Shown here: positions 1 to 7,842 of the stretch, piece by piece
Layout of the letters: each line of letters starts with the position of its first letter
Numbering within the stretch: position 1 is the stretch's first letter
From: an uncultured Lachnospiraceae bacterium
Lineage (GTDB): Bacteria; Bacillota; Clostridia; Lachnospirales; Lachnospiraceae
Length of the DNA: 24,511 nt
NCBI GenBank assembly: GCA_905201915.1
Contig: CAJKQE010000028.1
Location: forward strand, 1-24,511
Reading direction: 5' to 3'
Translations under genes and position numbers: made by a program
Notes under the pieces: model-generated
What the model was told of the DNA's origin: nothing
What the model saw: the letters and a program-made list of their open reading frames with translations, nothing else
Databases searched by the model: none

Positions 1-13
1 CAACCTTGTCCAT

Positions 14-42
14 ATTGTACCTGTTTTTATCCAAAAATTCAA
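14..42 (-). promoter_or_regulatory. Leftward SigA-type promoter for a gene outside the window
   Basis: On the minus strand a TTGAAT -35 (37-42) and a TACAAT -10 (14-19) are separated by 17 bp. No reading frame starts downstream inside the window, so the promoter would serve a divergent gene beyond the left edge. The call rests on box match and spacing only. Confidence 0.4.
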
Positions 43-81
43 GTCTATTTTCAAATTTCCTGCGGTTTCATACTTTCCCAC

Positions 82-111
82 TTGAAACTGGCTCTGATTT
101 GCCCTTATAAT
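82..111 (+). promoter_or_regulatory. SigA-type promoter of hisJ
   Basis: A TTGAAA -35 (82-87) and a perfect TATAAT -10 (106-111) are 18 bp apart, about 40 bp upstream of the hisJ start. The predicted transcript begins near 118 with a short leader that holds the AAAGGA ribosome binding site at 139-144. Confidence 0.65.
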
Positions 112-152
112 AAAGAAAATCTCATATTTTTTTATACGAAAGGAAAAAAATT

Positions 153-953
153 ATGTACTATGATTTCCATCTCCATTCGGATTTTTCCGAAGACAGCACC
201 AGCCCTATGGAAGATATGATAAAAAAAGGGATTGAACAAAATCTAAAAGGAATGTGTTTTACAGAACATACAGACTTAGATTTTCCCGGAGATACTTTTA
301 CCTTTCTAACGGATTTAGATGCATACGAAAAAACTTTTTTGCAATTAAAAGAAAAATACCAATCTCAAATTAATCTTTATTTTGGTCTGGAAGTAGGATT
401 ACAACCCCATCTAAAAAAAGAAATACCTGCGCTTTGTACTTCTAAAAATTTTGATTTTCTCATAGGCTCTACGCATCTGGCAGACCGCATGGACCCTTAT
501 GAGGCAGTTTTCTTTGAAAACCGAACAGAAAAACAGGCATATCAGAATTATTTTGAAGTTCTTCTTAAAAACCTTCAGACTTATTCTTGTTTCGACACCT
601 GTGGACACATTGATTATGTAGTTCGCTACGGCCCTTTCAAAAATACGCATTACTGTTATAAAAATCATGCCGATACACTGGATGAAATTTTAAAGACACT
701 CATCCATAACGGTATCGGCTTAGAATGTAACACAGCAGGTTTTAAATACGGGCTGGGACAACCACATCCTTCCATGGAAATTTTGAAACGTTATAAAGAT
801 TTAGGCGGTGAGCTTCTGACTTTAGGTTCTGATGCCCATGCTCCCTGCCATATCGCCTACGATTTCCAGAAGGCTTCCGACCTGTTAAAAACCTGCGGTT
901 TTAAATACTATACAATTTTTAAAGAAAGAAAACCGGAATTTATTTCATTATAA
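153..953 (+). CDS. hisJ: Histidinol-phosphatase, PHP family
   Basis: This 266-residue protein is a PHP-domain phosphoesterase of the HisJ type. That family removes phosphate from histidinol phosphate in the penultimate part of histidine synthesis, in the cytoplasm. The metal-binding PHP residues are in order: the HLH pair H6/H8 near the N-terminus, H39 in a TEH motif, E80 in GLEVG, H108 in STH, H152 in CGHID, and D227/H229 in GSDAH. The length fits the family. The ATG at 153 follows an AAAGGA site by about 8 bases and a SigA promoter lies just upstream. It stands alone with no other his genes nearby, so the exact substrate is inferred; related PHP phosphoesterases act on other phosphate esters. 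It converges with mnmA across a shared hairpin. Confidence 0.85.
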   Translation: MYYDFHLHSDFSEDSTSPMEDMIKKGIEQNLKGMCFTEHTDLDFPGDTFTFLTDLDAYEKTFLQLKEKYQSQINLYFGLEVGLQPHLKKEIPALCTSKNFDFLIGSTHLADRMDPYEAVFFENRTEKQAYQNYFEVLLKNLQTYSCFDTCGHIDYVVRYGPFKNTHYCYKNHADTLDEILKTLIHNGIGLECNTAGFKYGLGQPHPSMEILKRYKDLGGELLTLGSDAHAPCHIAYDFQKASDLLKTCGFKYYTIFKERKPEFISL

Positions 954-1010
954 AAGGAGCTGTTGTTTTAAGCAGGAATACAGAATATTCGCTTAAAACA
1001 ACAGCTCCTT
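954..1010. terminator. Bidirectional terminator between hisJ and mnmA
   Basis: Two 20-base arms (954-973 and 991-1010) are perfectly complementary. The 17-base interval can pair further (976-980 with 986-990), leaving a 5-base loop. The hairpin begins directly after the hisJ stop and lies 8 bases from the mnmA stop, so it probably ends both convergent transcripts. Flanking T-tracts are weak on both strands, but the stem is unusually long. Confidence 0.8.
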
Positions 1011-1018
1011 CTATTCTC

Positions 1019-2104
1019 TTATGCTTTTCCTAAAATAATACCGCCTCCGGCTACATATTCTCCTTCATAAAAAACTACTGCCTGTCCCGGAGTAACTGCT
1101 CTTTGAGGTTCACGAAAAACTACTTTTACTTTTCCTTCCCCTAAATTTTCCAGTGTGCATACTGCTCCCGGATGATTATAACGAATTTTTGCAGTAAATT
1201 CTTTCCCTTCTTCTATATGGTCTATTGCCATGAAATTCACTCTGTCACAAATCAAATCTGTCACAAATAAATCTTCATTTTCACCAATAACCACCTCGTT
1301 AGTGTCCGGTCTTATTTCTGTTACAAATACAGGATGTCCCATGGAAAGATTTAATCCTTTTCTCTGTCCAATGGTATAATGAATAATTCCTTTATGTTTT
1401 CCGATAACTGTACCGTTTTCTAAAACATAATTTCCTTCTTCTATCTTTTTTCCTGTATTTTCTTCAATAAATCCCGCATAATCATTATCAGGAACAAAGC
1501 ATATTTCCTGACTATCCTTTTTATGTGCCACCGGAAGACCTGCTTCCTGTGCAATCTGACGAATTTCTTCTTTTGTGTATTCTCCCACCGGCATCAAAGT
1601 TCTGGAAAGCTGTTCTTGTGTAAGATTATATAATGCATAAGTCTGGTCTTTTTTTGCTGTTACAGAATTTCGAATGGCATATCTCCCATTTGGAAGCTGC
1701 TCCACTCTGGCATAATGTCCCGTTGCAATATAGTCTGCTCCAATATCCAGACTTCTCTTTAAAAGAGACTCCCATTTTACATAACGGTTACATGCAATAC
1801 AGGGATTTGGCGTTCTACCTTCCAAATATTCCTGATTAAAATAATCAATAACTTTCTCTTTAAATTCTTTTCGAAAATTCATAACATAATAAGGAATATC
1901 TAAAATCTGAGCAACACGTCTGGCATCATCCACAGCACTTAATCCACAACATCCGCCGTTTTCTTCCTGAAACTCATTGTCTTCTTCCTGCCAAATCTGC
2001 ATGGTGACTCCGATTACATCATACCCCTGCTTTTTCAAGAGATAAGCTGCCACAGAAGAGTCTACGCCACCAGATAATCCTACAACGACTTTCTTTCCGC
2101 TCAT
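1019..2104 (-). CDS. mnmA: tRNA-specific 2-thiouridylase MnmA
   Basis: MnmA puts sulfur on C2 of the wobble uridine of Lys, Glu and Gln tRNAs, using ATP and a persulfide passed from a cysteine desulfurase. The 361-residue protein starts with the PP-loop ATP-binding motif SGGVDSS (residues 11-17). It carries both catalytic cysteines, C102 in NPCIAC and C202 in SQEICF, at nearly the same positions as in E. coli (C102 and C199). The C-terminal beta-barrel part is complete. Its ATG overlaps the stop of the upstream scaffold gene by one base (TAATG), so translation is probably coupled. Its place at the end of the iscR-iscS-iscU operon fits its need for desulfurase-derived sulfur. The family call is secure. 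Confidence 0.96.
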   Translation of the reverse strand: MSGKKVVVGLSGGVDSSVAAYLLKKQGYDVIGVTMQIWQEEDNEFQEENGGCCGLSAVDDARRVAQILDIPYYVMNFRKEFKEKVIDYFNQEYLEGRTPNPCIACNRYVKWESLLKRSLDIGADYIATGHYARVEQLPNGRYAIRNSVTAKKDQTYALYNLTQEQLSRTLMPVGEYTKEEIRQIAQEAGLPVAHKKDSQEICFVPDNDYAGFIEENTGKKIEEGNYVLENGTVIGKHKGIIHYTIGQRKGLNLSMGHPVFVTEIRPDTNEVVIGENEDLFVTDLICDRVNFMAIDHIEEGKEFTAKIRYNHPGAVCTLENLGEGKVKVVFREPQRAVTPGQAVVFYEGEYVAGGGIILGKA

Positions 2105-2544
2105 TAATATTCTTCCTCTTCTTCTTCGTCTTCATGGATATCTGATTTTGGTTTGGAAAGACCTTCAATCTTAATTCCATGTTTTTCTGCATAATCCCAC
2201 AGTGCTGCATGAATTGCTTCTTCAGCCAGCAGTGAACAATGTACTTTTACCGGAGGAAGTCCGTCTAAAGCTTCCATAACTGCTTTATTTGTAACTTTTA
2301 AAGCTTCTTCAATTGTTTTTCCCTTTACCAGTTCTGTTGCCATACTGCTTGTTGCAACAGCAGCTCCACATCCAAATGTCTTAAATTTACAATCCTGAAT
2401 CACCTGATTTTCATCAATGTCAAGATAAATTCTCATAATATCGCCACATTTTGCATTTCCTACAGTTCCTACTCCACTGGCGTTTTCAATTTCTCCTACA
2501 TTTCTTGGGTTCTGAAAATGATCCATAACTTTTTCACTGTACAT
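2104..2544 (-). CDS. iscU: Iron-sulfur cluster scaffold, IscU/NifU N-terminal type
   Basis: This 146-residue protein is an IscU-type scaffold on which clusters are assembled from iron and desulfurase-derived sulfur before transfer to apoproteins. It has the three ligand cysteines C33 (AKCGD), C59 (FGCG) and C103 (VHCS), and the aspartate D35 beside the first cysteine. The LPPVK segment just before the third cysteine matches the site where chaperones bind in the IscU family. An extra cysteine, C52, is present. It lacks the C-terminal NifU domain, and its last eight or so residues are an acidic run ending in tyrosine, which is unusual. A GGAGG site precedes the ATG. It lies between iscS and mnmA and overlaps mnmA by one base. 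NCBI-style naming may use nifU. Confidence 0.93.
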   Translation of the reverse strand: MYSEKVMDHFQNPRNVGEIENASGVGTVGNAKCGDIMRIYLDIDENQVIQDCKFKTFGCGAAVATSSMATELVKGKTIEEALKVTNKAVMEALDGLPPVKVHCSLLAEEAIHAALWDYAEKHGIKIEGLSKPKSDIHEDEEEEEEY

Positions 2545-2570
2545 AATAATTTCCTCCGTTTTTCTCTCTC

Positions 2571-3755
2571 TTATTTACTCTGTTTTTTCAAAAAATCCTC
2601 ATATAATGGTGATAAATCACGCAATTTTCCAATAATTTCTTTTAACTGCTCTAATGTATAATCTAAATCTTCTTTTGTAGTATCTTCTCCTAAAGTCAAT
2701 CTCAAAGAACCATGTGCAATCTCATGTGGAAGACCAATTGCCAGTAATACATGAGAAGGATCTAAGGAACCGGATGTACATGCAGAGCCACTGGAAGCAG
2801 CAATTCCTTTCATATCCAGCATAATCAACAAAGACTCTCCCTCTACAAAACGGAAACTAAGATTGATATTGTTTGGCAGACGCTTTACAGGATCGCCGTT
2901 TAATTTTACATAAGGAATTTCCTTTAATACTCTGTCGATGAAATAATCTCTTAATTCTCTTTCTTTTGCAGTACGCACTTCCATAGTTTCTGCTGCTCTT
3001 TTCGCTGCTACACCGTAACCTACAATACCCGGAACATTTTCTGTACCTGCACGTCTTTTTCTTTCCTGTGCGCCTCCATGTACAAAGGAACGGATTTTTA
3101 CGCCTTTACGGATATACAAAAATCCAATACCTTTTGGCCCGTTAATCTTGTGTGCACTGGAACTGAGCATATCAATGTTCATTTCATCTACATCGATAGG
3201 CACCTGTCCAAATGCCTGAACAGCATCTGTATGAAATAAAACTCCATGTTCTTTAGCAATCATTCCGATTTCTTTTATCGGTTCAATCGTTCCAATTTCA
3301 TTATTTGCGAACATAATGGAAATTAAAATTGTTTCCGGACGAATTGCTTTTTGCAGTTCATCCAAATTTACCAAACCATTCTCATCTACATCTAAATATG
3401 TGATTTCAGCACCTTTCTTTTCCAGATATTCACAAGTATGCAAAATAGCATGGTGCTCAATCTTTGTTGTAATAATGTGCTTTCCCTTTTGACTGTATGC
3501 TTCAAAAGCAGCTTTTAAAGCCCAGTTATCTGCTTCACTTCCTCCGGCTGTAAAATAAATCTCCTCTGTTTTTGCACCTAAAACTTTTGCAATTTCCTCT
3601 CTTGCAGTAGTAATGGCTTCTTTACTTCTTTGTCCCACTTCATAAATACTGGAAGCATTTCCATAGTTTTCTGTAAAGTATGGAAGCATGGCATCCACAA
3701 CTTTCTGAGAAGTTTTCGTAGTTGCTGCATTGTCCAAATAAATTCTTGTTTTCAT
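2571..3755 (-). CDS. iscS: Cysteine desulfurase, IscS/NifS type
   Basis: A pyridoxal-phosphate enzyme that takes sulfur from cysteine, giving alanine and a protein persulfide for the IscU scaffold and for MnmA. Counting from the ATG at 3755 (394 residues), the cofactor lysine is K203 in SSAHK, the active-site cysteine is C326 in GSACTSGS, and D177 (HTDAVQ) and H101 (IEHH) complete the cofactor pocket. An ATG nine bases upstream (3764) is in frame but directly abuts the AGGAG ribosome binding site, so it is unlikely to be used; from 3755 the spacing is about 9 bases. The loop around the active cysteine is of the long, IscS-like group I type. It follows iscR by 18 bases in the same operon. Confidence 0.95.
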   Translation of the reverse strand: MKTRIYLDNAATTKTSQKVVDAMLPYFTENYGNASSIYEVGQRSKEAITTAREEIAKVLGAKTEEIYFTAGGSEADNWALKAAFEAYSQKGKHIITTKIEHHAILHTCEYLEKKGAEITYLDVDENGLVNLDELQKAIRPETILISIMFANNEIGTIEPIKEIGMIAKEHGVLFHTDAVQAFGQVPIDVDEMNIDMLSSSAHKINGPKGIGFLYIRKGVKIRSFVHGGAQERKRRAGTENVPGIVGYGVAAKRAAETMEVRTAKERELRDYFIDRVLKEIPYVKLNGDPVKRLPNNINLSFRFVEGESLLIMLDMKGIAASSGSACTSGSLDPSHVLLAIGLPHEIAHGSLRLTLGEDTTKEDLDYTLEQLKEIIGKLRDLSPLYEDFLKKQSK

Positions 3756-3773
3756 ATTCCTCATCTCCTATAT

Positions 3774-4226
3774 TTAATCACATTTCTGCACTTTAATTTG
3801 TCCTTTTTCACGAGCCTTACGGCTTTCTTCTACTAACTGACTGATTTTTATAGAGTCTACTGTTTCCTGAATACTTTTATTAATCTCCTGCCAGACATAA
3901 CGGGTAACACATAAATCTTCACCCTGACAATGTTCATTACTTCCTGCTCCACAGGACACTGCCTCAAGGCTTCCTTCCAAAGCTCTCAACACATCTCCTA
4001 CGGAAATTTCTTCCGCCGGTTTTGCCAGACGATAACCGCCCTGAGCGCCTCTTTCGCTGACAACCAGACCACTTTTCTTCAACTTTCTCATAAGCTGCTC
4101 CAAATAGCTGTCTGAAATATTTTGTCTGTTAGAAATACTTTGTATGGAAACAGCTTCCTCATCACTATATAATGCTAAATCGATTAATGCTCTTAGACCA
4201 TATCTTCCTTTTGTGGAAAGCTTCAT
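3774..4226 (-). CDS. iscR: Rrf2-family iron-sulfur regulator, IscR-like
   Basis: A 150-residue Rrf2 regulator with an N-terminal winged helix-turn-helix (MKLSTKGRYG start; LRKLKKSGLV-like wing region) and a cysteine cluster at C92, C100 and C106. These match the three [2Fe-2S] ligands of E. coli IscR (C92, C98, C104), with wider first spacing. It heads the iscS-iscU-mnmA operon, so by analogy it probably senses cluster status and represses its own operon. The ATG at 4226 is chosen because AGAGG lies 7 bases upstream; the longer frame would need a TTG at 4244 without a suitable site. Related Rrf2 proteins such as CymR lack the cysteines, so the IscR assignment is favoured. Confidence 0.9.
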   Translation of the reverse strand: MKLSTKGRYGLRALIDLALYSDEEAVSIQSISNRQNISDSYLEQLMRKLKKSGLVVSERGAQGGYRLAKPAEEISVGDVLRALEGSLEAVSCGAGSNEHCQGEDLCVTRYVWQEINKSIQETVDSIKISQLVEESRKAREKGQIKVQKCD

Positions 4227-4280
4227 CTTATCGCCTCTTTTCAATTCCGACTGTTTTACTCTGATTTCTAATCTTGAAGT

Positions 4281-4309
4281 AGAATAACACCTTTCCTTTG
4301 TTCTGTCAA
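4281..4309 (-). promoter_or_regulatory. SigA promoter of the iscR-iscS-iscU-mnmA operon
   Basis: A perfect TTGACA -35 (4304-4309) and a TATTCT -10 (4281-4286) are 17 bp apart, giving a start near 4274 and a leader of roughly 48 bases before iscR. I could not recognise a clear IscR/Rrf2 operator palindrome here, although autoregulation is expected. Confidence 0.75.
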
Positions 4310-4358
4310 GCTTCTTTAAAGAATATATTATGAAAAAAGAGAAAATAAGGATTTCACC

Positions 4359-5687
4359 ATGAGTAACAGAAACTTTCTTTTAAAAGGTACACTTCTTTTG
4401 ACACTATCCGGCTTTCTTACAAAAATCATCGGCTTTATTTATAGGATATTCCTCTCTCAAAAAATTGGTGCACAGGGTATGGGAATTTACCAGCTTATTT
4501 TCCCTATTTATACCCTGTGTTACGCCCTCGCCGTAGGCGGTATACAGACAGCTCTCTCCCGTCTTGCAGCCGCAAAAGCTGCTTTGAAAGATGAACAGGG
4601 GGCTCGTGATATCTTTCTGTTATCCGCCTTCCTCGCCACTACAATTTCTATTATTACCGGATTTTTTCTATACCATCATGCAAACTGGTTTGCCGTACAT
4701 CTTTTATTTGAGGAACAATGTACCCCTCTTTTAAAAATTCTGGCTGTTTCCGTTCCTTTTGGAGTTTTTCATTCCTGTGTCAATGGATATTATCTTGCCA
4801 GAAAAAAGCTTTCTATTCCCGCTGCCGCCCAACTTATTGAACAATGCTTTCGTGTAGCAGCTTCTTTTGTGCTATTTTCAATCTGGTTGGAAAAAGGAAT
4901 TGCAATCACACCAAAATTGGCTGTTTTCGGACTTCTTGCCGGAGAACTGGCTGCTTGGCTATTTACTGGATTTATGATTTTATGGGATTTCTGCAAAGGA
5001 CATTACCAGTTGACTTCCATGATAACGCCTTTAAAGAAATTAAAAGCGATTGCAGCGCTCTCTTTTCCTCTAACTTGTAATCGTCTTCTGGTAAATATTC
5101 TTCATAGCATTGAAGCTGTACTTATTCCCGGACATTTACAGCTTTTTGGACTGGATAATGCCTCTTCTCTTTCTATCTATGGTGTTTTAACAGGAATGGC
5201 ACTTCCTCTTATTCTCTTTCCATCTGCCATTACCAATGCATTATCTACTGTGCTCCTGCCTTCTGTAGCAGAAAATCAGGCATTAGGCAAACGCGAAACT
5301 ATTCGCAAAAGTATTTTTTTATCCATAAAATATTGCCTTTTTTTAGGTTTTGCAGCTTTTGCCTTTTTCTACGCAGGAGGCAATCTACTGGGACTTTTGC
5401 TTTTTAAAAATGAATTTGCAGGAACTTTTATTAAAACACTGTCCTTTATCTGTCCCTGCCTGTACTTATCCGGAACTTTAAACAGTATTTTAAATGGGTT
5501 GGGTGCTGCAAATCAAACGTTTTGGTTAAACACACTGGGACTTGGCATTCGCCTCCTCTTCGTATTTTTTGTCATTCCTCACTATGGAATTATGGGGTAT
5601 CTCTGGGGACTCATTATCAGTGAACTCTTTATAACTCTATTCTCTCTTTACTGTTTACGAGACTTTCTCTTTATTCACTCGCTTTAA
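4359..5687 (+). CDS. MOP-superfamily flippase, SpoVB/MurJ-like
   Basis: A very hydrophobic 442-residue membrane protein with about 12 predicted transmembrane segments and the oligosaccharide-flippase pattern seen in SpoVB, YtgP and related proteins. The N-terminus has the family's basic start, then hydrophobic helix (GFLTKIIGFIYRIFLSQ region) and GAQGMGIYQLIFPIY. The mid-protein PLILFPSAITNALSTVLLP stretch is typical of the SpoVB branch. Members move lipid-linked precursors across the cytoplasmic membrane, and SpoVB itself is needed for spore cortex synthesis. At 442 residues it is shorter than B. subtilis SpoVB (about 518). The start ATG has AAGGAT about 8 bases upstream. It is divergent from iscR and has no partner genes, so a sporulation role is an inference; a general cell-wall flippase is equally possible. 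Confidence 0.8.
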   Translation: MSNRNFLLKGTLLLTLSGFLTKIIGFIYRIFLSQKIGAQGMGIYQLIFPIYTLCYALAVGGIQTALSRLAAAKAALKDEQGARDIFLLSAFLATTISIITGFFLYHHANWFAVHLLFEEQCTPLLKILAVSVPFGVFHSCVNGYYLARKKLSIPAAAQLIEQCFRVAASFVLFSIWLEKGIAITPKLAVFGLLAGELAAWLFTGFMILWDFCKGHYQLTSMITPLKKLKAIAALSFPLTCNRLLVNILHSIEAVLIPGHLQLFGLDNASSLSIYGVLTGMALPLILFPSAITNALSTVLLPSVAENQALGKRETIRKSIFLSIKYCLFLGFAAFAFFYAGGNLLGLLLFKNEFAGTFIKTLSFICPCLYLSGTLNSILNGLGAANQTFWLNTLGLGIRLLFVFFVIPHYGIMGYLWGLIISELFITLFSLYCLRDFLFIHSL

Positions 5688-5701
5688 AGTTTTAAACTTT
5701 A
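5685..5701. repeat. AT-rich palindrome at the end of the flippase gene
   Basis: The 17-base sequence has perfect 8-base arms (TAAAGTTT and AAACTTTA) around a single T. It includes the flippase stop codon and lies 13 bp upstream of the aroF -35. It could be a weak terminator (no T-run follows) or an operator for aroF; the sequence does not decide. Confidence 0.4.
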
Positions 5702-5714
5702 CATCAAAAAAGTA

Positions 5715-5743
5715 TCGACAATCTGTTTTTTTTGTATTATAAT
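5715..5743 (+). promoter_or_regulatory. SigA-type promoter of the DAHP synthase gene
   Basis: A TCGACA -35 (5715-5720, one mismatch) and a perfect TATAAT -10 (5738-5743) are 17 bp apart. The transcript would start near 5750. The leader before the ATG at 5799 carries AAAGGAG at 5785-5791 and is too short for a typical T-box or attenuator. Confidence 0.7.
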
Positions 5744-5798
5744 TTACAAAACTAGAAGGGTAAAAAACGCCCAAAATGAAGATAAAAGGAGATTTTTT

Positions 5799-6830
5799 AT
5801 GAGCTTCCAATTTATAAAACAGCTTCCGACTCCGGACGAAATTAAAGAACAAATCCCTATGTCAGAAGAATTAAAAGCACAAAAGAGAAAAAGAGATAAA
5901 GAAATACAGGATATTTTTACCGGAGATTCCAACAAATTTCTTGTTATTGTCGGACCCTGCTCTGCAGACAGAGAAGACTCTGTGTGTGAATACACCAATC
6001 GTCTGGCAAGATTACAAGAAAAAGTTTCTGATCGTTTAGTTTTAATTCCCAGAATTTATACAAATAAACCCAGAACCACAGGAGAAGGCTATAAAGGTAT
6101 GCTCCATCAGCCAGATCCTGAAGCAAAGCCTGATGTATTAGCCGGTATTCTGGCAATTCGAAAAATGCACATTCGTGCACTTACAGAAACAGGTCTTACT
6201 TCTGCCGATGAAATGCTTTACCCGGATAACTGGCATTATTTATCTGACCTGCTTTCCTATGTTGCTATCGGTGCTCGTTCTGTAGAAAATCAAGAACATC
6301 GTCTTATGGTAAGCGGTCTTGATATTCCGGCAGGTATGAAAAATCCCACAAGTGGAGACTTCTCTGTTATGTTGAATTCCGTTGTTGCTGCACAGGGAGG
6401 ACATGATTTTATTTCCAGAGGCTGGGAAGTAAAAACTGAGGGAAATCCCCTGACTCATACAATTTTACGAGGCGCAGTCAGTAAACATGGTAATACCATT
6501 CCAAATTACCATTACGAAGATTTACAACGTCTTTTAGAAATGTATCATGAACGAAATTTGGCAAATCCATCTGTTGTCATTGATGCAAATCATTCCAACT
6601 CCGGAAAAAAATATAAGGAACAAATCCGTATTGTAAAAGAAGTACTTCACAGCCGTCTTGTATCTAAAGATATCCAAAATCTTGTAAAAGGTGTTATGAT
6701 TGAAAGCTATCTTGTAGAAGGTTGCCAGAAAATTGCTCCTGACAATATTTATGGAAAGTCTATTACAGATCCATGTCTTGGATGGGAAGATACCGAAAAA
6801 CTCATCTTTACCATTGCAGAACTTTGCTAA
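5799..6830 (+). CDS. aroF: 3-deoxy-7-phosphoheptulonate (DAHP) synthase, class I
   Basis: This enzyme condenses phosphoenolpyruvate with erythrose 4-phosphate, the first committed step to chorismate and the aromatic amino acids. The 343-residue protein is of the E. coli AroF/G/H type. Metal ligands are recognisable: C54 in VGPCS, H264 in DANHS, E301 in MIESYL and D323 in SITDPC, near C61, H268, E302 and D326 of AroG. The KPRTT substrate-binding motif is at 89-93. A strong AAAGGAG site sits 7 bases before the ATG. It is a single-gene unit with its own promoter and terminator and no other aro gene nearby. The symbol is generic, since the feedback inhibitor (Phe, Tyr or Trp) cannot be read from the sequence. 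Confidence 0.92.
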   Translation: MSFQFIKQLPTPDEIKEQIPMSEELKAQKRKRDKEIQDIFTGDSNKFLVIVGPCSADREDSVCEYTNRLARLQEKVSDRLVLIPRIYTNKPRTTGEGYKGMLHQPDPEAKPDVLAGILAIRKMHIRALTETGLTSADEMLYPDNWHYLSDLLSYVAIGARSVENQEHRLMVSGLDIPAGMKNPTSGDFSVMLNSVVAAQGGHDFISRGWEVKTEGNPLTHTILRGAVSKHGNTIPNYHYEDLQRLLEMYHERNLANPSVVIDANHSNSGKKYKEQIRIVKEVLHSRLVSKDIQNLVKGVMIESYLVEGCQKIAPDNIYGKSITDPCLGWEDTEKLIFTIAELC

Positions 6831-6831
6831 A

Positions 6832-6862
6832 AATAAAAAGAGGACATTGTCCTCTTTTTATT
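6832..6862. terminator. Bidirectional terminator shared by aroF and xerD
   Basis: The arms 6832-6845 and 6849-6862 pair perfectly around a 3-base loop, with a GGAC core and an A-tract on the left and T-tract on the right, so it can work on both strands. It starts 2 bases after the aroF stop, and the xerD stop codon (6858-6860) lies inside its right arm. Confidence 0.9.
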
Positions 6863-7742
6863 TTCTAGGATGCGCTTTCATATACACATCTCTGATTTTA
6901 TTTACATTCATATTCATATAAATCTGTGTTATAGATATATCTGAATGTCCCATCATCTCCTGTACACTTTTTAAATCTGCACCGTTTTGCACTAAATGTG
7001 CGGCAAAAGAATGACGGAGTGTATGTGGAGTGATGTCTTGCTGTATTCCTGCTGACACAGCATAACCTTTCAAAATTTTCCAAAAGCCCTGTCTGCTCAT
7101 AGATTTTCCTGAACAGTTCACAAACAACCATTCACTGTTATTTTCCCCTAAAAGTTCTGCTCTTGCCCATGCCATATAAGCTTCCACTGCTGTTTTTGCA
7201 GTTGTTCCAAAAGGAATTACCCTCTCTCTTTCACTTTGATTGCATGTAAGATATCCTAATTTTAAATTTACATCTCTCAATGTAAGATGAATTAATTCAC
7301 TTACTCTAATACCAGTTGCATACAAAAGCTCCAGCATTGCTCTGTCACGAACACCTTTTGCCGTGTTTTCCTTAGGCTGACTTAAAAGCAAGTCTACCTC
7401 ATCTACAGTTAAAATTCCCGGAACCTTCTTCTCTATTTTTGGTGCTTTTAAACTTTCTGCAGGATTTTCTTTCCAGCACTCTCTCTGACATAAATACTGA
7501 AAAAAAGCTCTTATGGATGCAACACTTCTGGATATAGAAGATGCCGCAAAATTTTTTCTTTCCAAATACATGATATAAGAATTCAGCAAAACGGCAGACA
7601 CCTGATGCCATTCAAGAATTCCTTCCTGTTTTAAAAACTGCTCTAACTTTTTTAAGTCTCTCTCATAAGATACTTCTGTATTTCTGGAAGTGCCTCTGGT
7701 ATTATGTAAATGCTCAATAAACTCCTGTATTTCGCACTTCAT
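6858..7742 (-). CDS. xerD: Tyrosine recombinase, XerD-like, lacking the usual catalytic lysine
   Basis: A 294-residue site-specific tyrosine recombinase with XerC/XerD size and layout: a SAM-like N-terminal DNA-binding domain (about 1-100) and a C-terminal catalytic domain. Of the catalytic set, R146 (TGIRVSEL), H240 and R243 (HTLRHSF), H266 (GHSDIS) and the nucleophile Y275 (QIYMNM) are present. The beta-hairpin lysine, in GKGxKER of E. coli XerD (K172), is not: the corresponding stretch reads CNQSERER and has no lysine. Family members resolve chromosome dimers at dif with FtsK. It follows spoIIM, the order seen in Bacilli, which supports a housekeeping XerD. AAGGGG lies 8 bases before the ATG. 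An integrase of a lost element is less likely, since no mobile genes flank it. Confidence 0.85.
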   Translation of the reverse strand: MKCEIQEFIEHLHNTRGTSRNTEVSYERDLKKLEQFLKQEGILEWHQVSAVLLNSYIMYLERKNFAASSISRSVASIRAFFQYLCQRECWKENPAESLKAPKIEKKVPGILTVDEVDLLLSQPKENTAKGVRDRAMLELLYATGIRVSELIHLTLRDVNLKLGYLTCNQSERERVIPFGTTAKTAVEAYMAWARAELLGENNSEWLFVNCSGKSMSRQGFWKILKGYAVSAGIQQDITPHTLRHSFAAHLVQNGADLKSVQEMMGHSDISITQIYMNMNVNKIRDVYMKAHPRK

Positions 7743-7773
7743 ATTTCATTCCCCTTCTTTTAGGCATAGTACG

Positions 7774-7803
7774 ATTATATATCAAATGCACTCCAAAAAT
7801 CAA
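7774..7803 (-). promoter_or_regulatory. SigA-type promoter of xerD
   Basis: A TTGATT -35 (7798-7803) and a perfect TATAAT -10 (7774-7779) are 18 bp apart on the minus strand, so transcription would start near 7767, about 25 bases before the xerD ATG. It lies after the spoIIM stop and lets xerD be expressed outside sporulation. Confidence 0.65.
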
Positions 7804-7842
7804 ACCTTATTTTACAAAAAAGCTTTATTTTCTCCCTATTTT

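Noticed and set aside
4298..4329. Plus-strand promoter for the flippase (TTGTTC and TATATT)
   Set aside because: The spacer is 20 bp and the -35 is poor; no better pair was found.
5688..5798. T-box or attenuator before the DAHP synthase gene
   Set aside because: The predicted leader is about 50 bases, has no terminator hairpin and no specifier-loop features.
6858..7742. Integrase of a mobile element
   Set aside because: No att-like repeats, tRNA target or phage genes are nearby, and the spoIIM-xerD context points to a housekeeping Xer recombinase.
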